A DNA stretch of 38,201 nucleotides from a virus. A program made the translations under genes and the position numbers. The notes under the pieces were generated by a model. That model was not told the DNA's origin. It worked only from the letters and a program-made list of their open reading frames with translations, and did not search any database. Numbering within the stretch: the first letter of the stretch is position 1; every line of letters begins with the position of its first letter. The DNA lies in IMG/VR virus record IMGVR_UViG_3300024346_000210, positions 1-38,201 of that record. The stretch is one strand, 5' to 3'. Shown here piece after piece: positions 35,865 through 38,201 of this stretch.

Positions 35865-37633
35865 TAAAAATTAAAGACCTCACAGTACGAAACTTTATGA
35901 GTGTAGGTAATCAAACTCAGGCCGTAGACTTTAATCGAGAACAACTTACACTTGTACTTGGTGAAAACTTAGACCAAGGTGGCGATGACAGTGGTTCACG
36001 TAACGGTACTGGTAAAACTACTATCATTAATGCATTATCATATGCATTGTACGGAAAAGCACTTACAAATATTAGAGCAAACAATTTAATTAATAAAACT
36101 AACAGCAAAGGTATGTTAGTTACGCTACATTTTGAAAAAAATAATGTAGATTACAGAATTGAACGAGGTCGTGGACCTAATTTATTAAAATTCTTTGTAG
36201 ATGAACAAGAACAAGATTTAACAGACGAATCACAAGGTGATAGTCGTAAAACACAAGAATTTATTAACGACTTATTAGATATGAGTCACGATATGTTCAA
36301 ACATATCGTTGCACTAAACACATATACCGAACCGTTTTTAAGTATGAGGCAAAACGATCAACGTGCAATCATTGAACAGTTGCTTGGTATTACTATTCTT
36401 AGTGAAAAAGCTGATCATCTTAAAGATCAAACTAAACAAACTAAAGATGCTATTACCGAAGAAACATTAAAAATTAATGCTATTCAAAGTGCAAACGAAA
36501 AAATTCAAACAACTGTTGATAGTTTAAGTAGCACACAACGTGCTTGGCTATCTAAGAAAGATCAGGACTGTACAAAATTACAATCAGGCATTACTGAATT
36601 AGAAAAGTTAGATATTGATGAAGAGTTAGAAGCTCACGAAAAATTATCTAATTGGACACAGCACAATAACGCTATTTCTGCTCTTAAAAAAGAATTAAGC
36701 ACACTTGAGCCAGCATTAGTACGTGCTACTAAGAGTGTTGAAAAGGCACAAAAAGATATTGCTGATTTAGAAGATGCTACGTGTTATACTTGCGGTCAAG
36801 AGCTTCACGCAGATAAAAAAGCTGAGATTGCAGAGCGCAAATCTAAAGAGCTTATGGATGCTACAACATATCAAGCAGAAATTGAAACTAAAGTAAGTGA
36901 CGTATTAAAAGGTCTTGAAGATATTGGCGATATCAATGGTAAGCCTAGTGTATTTTACGAAACTGCAAAAGAAGCATACGATCATAGACAGAATGTTGAC
37001 AGTTTAAAACAAGCACTTACTAATAAGAAAGATGAAACTGATCCGTATCAAACACAAATCGACGAGTTAACTGCAACTGCAATGCAAGATATTGACTGGA
37101 GTTCTGTTAATTCACTTACTGAATATAAAGAGCACCAAGAGTTTCTAATGAAACTGCTTACAAACAAAGATAGTTTTATTCGTAAAAAGATTATTGATCA
37201 AAACTTAGCATACTTGAACAACAGGCTTACATATTATCTTGATAAGTTAGGGTTGCCGCATCAAGTTGTATTTCAAAACGACCTTGCTGTTGAAATTACC
37301 CAATTAGGACAAGAATTAGACTTTGATAACTTGAGCAGAGGCGAACGTAACAGACTTATACTCGGTATGAGCTTTGCATTCCGTGATGTTTGGGAAAGTT
37401 TGTATCAAAAAATTAATTTAATGTTTATTGATGAACTTATTGACAGCGGTATGGACACTGCTGGTGTTGAAGCGGCACTAAGTGTTCTTAAAAAGATGGG
37501 GAGAGAAGGTGACAAGAATGTTTATCTTATCTCACATAAAGACGAACTTGTAGGGCGTGTTAACTACGTTATGAAAGTTGTTAAAGAAAACGGGTTTACA
37601 AGTTACGAAAATGATATTGATATTATAGAATGA
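35861..37633 (+). CDS. gp46: Recombination ATPase subunit gp46 (Rad50-like)
   Basis: 590 aa (T4: 560). Walker A is GSRNGTGKTT (about 45-54), preceded by a Gly/Asp-rich loop. Two coiled-coil arms flank a zinc hook, C308-Y-T-C311. The ABC signature LSRGERNR is at about 491 and Walker B with its catalytic Glu, LMFIDE, at about 520-525; SHKDE follows. It is the SMC-type ATPase partner of gp47, holding DNA ends together for resection. The ATG lies within the gp47 stop (ATGA), and the same overlap links it to the next gene, so the three are probably one translation-coupled unit. Confidence 0.96.
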   Translation: MIKIKDLTVRNFMSVGNQTQAVDFNREQLTLVLGENLDQGGDDSGSRNGTGKTTIINALSYALYGKALTNIRANNLINKTNSKGMLVTLHFEKNNVDYRIERGRGPNLLKFFVDEQEQDLTDESQGDSRKTQEFINDLLDMSHDMFKHIVALNTYTEPFLSMRQNDQRAIIEQLLGITILSEKADHLKDQTKQTKDAITEETLKINAIQSANEKIQTTVDSLSSTQRAWLSKKDQDCTKLQSGITELEKLDIDEELEAHEKLSNWTQHNNAISALKKELSTLEPALVRATKSVEKAQKDIADLEDATCYTCGQELHADKKAEIAERKSKELMDATTYQAEIETKVSDVLKGLEDIGDINGKPSVFYETAKEAYDHRQNVDSLKQALTNKKDETDPYQTQIDELTATAMQDIDWSSVNSLTEYKEHQEFLMKLLTNKDSFIRKKIIDQNLAYLNNRLTYYLDKLGLPHQVVFQNDLAVEITQLGQELDFDNLSRGERNRLILGMSFAFRDVWESLYQKINLMFIDELIDSGMDTAGVEAALSVLKKMGREGDKNVYLISHKDELVGRVNYVMKVVKENGFTSYENDIDIIE

Positions 37634-37839
37634 TAGACGACGACACACACGATAAGTTAACAAAGGCGTATATAGAATATTTCAAGTCTAACGAATCGTT
37701 TGAGTCTCGGAAGAGTCATAGAACACACGCTGCCAGTAGACGTTGGCTGCGAGAGATTCGAAAACTTGCAAAAGAACGTATGGACGAGATACATAATACG
37801 TATCAAGTCAAGAAAGAGGCAAAACGCAAAGGCAAATAA
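37630..37839 (+). CDS. Small basic protein of unknown function
   Basis: 69 aa, rich in Lys, Arg and Glu, predicted helical throughout (YIEYFKSNESFESRKSH, then ASRRWLREIRKLAKERM). The RRWLREIRKL segment is an amphipathic basic helix that could bind nucleic acid or a partner. I recognise no family. It overlaps the gp46 stop by four bases (ATGA), so it is very likely translated with gp47-gp46. In T4-like phages the space between gene 46 and the clamp gene 45 holds small genes of this sort. A real gene by coupling; function unknown. Confidence 0.7.
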   Translation: MIDDDTHDKLTKAYIEYFKSNESFESRKSHRTHAASRRWLREIRKLAKERMDEIHNTYQVKKEAKRKGK

Positions 37840-37850
37840 TAAGTATCACT

Positions 37851-38201
37851 ATGAAGTGGACTTATCAAGGCAAAGAAATAGATATCATACCAGACGAATA
37901 CGAAGGATTTGTTTATCTTATCACAAATACCACTACAGGTCAGAAGTACGTAGGCAAGAAACTAGCAAAATTTAAAACTACTAAGCCACCCCTAAAAGGC
38001 AAAAAAAATAAAAGACGAGGCTACAAAGAAAGCGACTGGAGAACATACTACGGTAGTTCAGACAGACTAAACGCAGATGTTGCTAACCTAGGCGAAGATA
38101 AATTTACAAGAGAAATACTATACCTATGTAAAGGTAGGGGCGAAATGTCCTACATAGAGGCAAGAGAACAGTTTGATAGGCGTGTACTTGAAACAGATGA
38201 T
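37851..38201 (+). CDS. GIY-YIG-type nuclease, 3' end outside the window
   Basis: 117 codons are visible from ATG 37,851, open to the right edge. Residues 19-35 read GFVYLITNTTTGQKYVG, the GIY-YIG hallmark with both Tyr and the Y-V-G turn. WRTYYGSS follows as the place of the family's catalytic Arg, and YIEAREQF near the visible end fits the metal-binding Glu. Between them is a Lys-rich loop (KPPLKGKKNKRRG). The family includes homing endonucleases (T4 Seg proteins) and repair nucleases. No intron or DNA-binding tail can be judged from the fragment. It starts 11 bases after the preceding gene with no strong ribosome site. A free-standing homing or phage DNA-processing nuclease is likely. Confidence 0.75.
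   Translation, partial: MKWTYQGKEIDIIPDEYEGFVYLITNTTTGQKYVGKKLAKFKTTKPPLKGKKNKRRGYKESDWRTYYGSSDRLNADVANLGEDKFTREILYLCKGRGEMSYIEAREQFDRRVLETDD

Overview
The window is one contiguous piece of a T4-superfamily myovirus genome. It is AT-rich (about one third G+C by eye) and very compact, with no stretch over 100 bases lacking a gene and no tRNA, CRISPR array or insertion sequence that I could see. Protein wording (gp6, gp25, gp5, gp53, gp55, gp47 and gp46 homologues, and the giant baseplate-associated protein) resembles marine T4-like phages of picocyanobacteria and SAR11-type bacteria. The host cannot be fixed from this piece.

Two divergent blocks meet at about 33.9 kb. Everything to the left (1-33,886) is on the minus strand and is a late structural block. 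In transcription order it holds a tail-tube initiator-like protein (gp48/gp54 type), gp53, an 813-aa hub-like protein, gp5 with a C-terminal GH19 lysozyme/chitinase-type domain, gp25, gp6, a 5,624-aa giant protein taking 16.9 kb, a 205-aa structural protein, and three paralogous tail-fibre genes. One fibre carries a tail-collar domain and one runs off the left edge. Four of these junctions share the 1-base TAATG stop/start overlap.

Everything to the right (33,965-38,201) is on the plus strand: the late sigma factor gp55, the recombination nuclease pair gp47/gp46 (Mre11/Rad50-like), a 69-aa protein of unknown role, and a GIY-YIG-type nuclease gene that runs off the right edge. The junctions gp47/gp46 and gp46/69-aa use 4-base ATGA overlaps.

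The control logic can partly be read. Four minus-strand genes are preceded at 19-28 bases by an octamer close to the T4 late promoter (consensus here about [AG][AC]TAAATA followed by C). gp55, whose family recognises that element, is preceded by a perfect sigma70 promoter (TTGACA, 17 bases, TATAAT). A second near-perfect sigma70 promoter precedes gp47. In the 78-base gap at 33.9 kb the early -35 hexamer and the late octamer touch, giving a simple early-to-late switch.

The most unusual item is the giant protein: a mosaic of a cupredoxin-like fold that has lost its metal ligands, FG-GAP-like propeller blades split by about 960 residues, four CBM5/12-like motifs, GxGY repeats, many T7-fibre-like modules, and an inserted roughly 300-residue, His-rich, more GC-rich domain framed by two matching Pro/Ala linkers.
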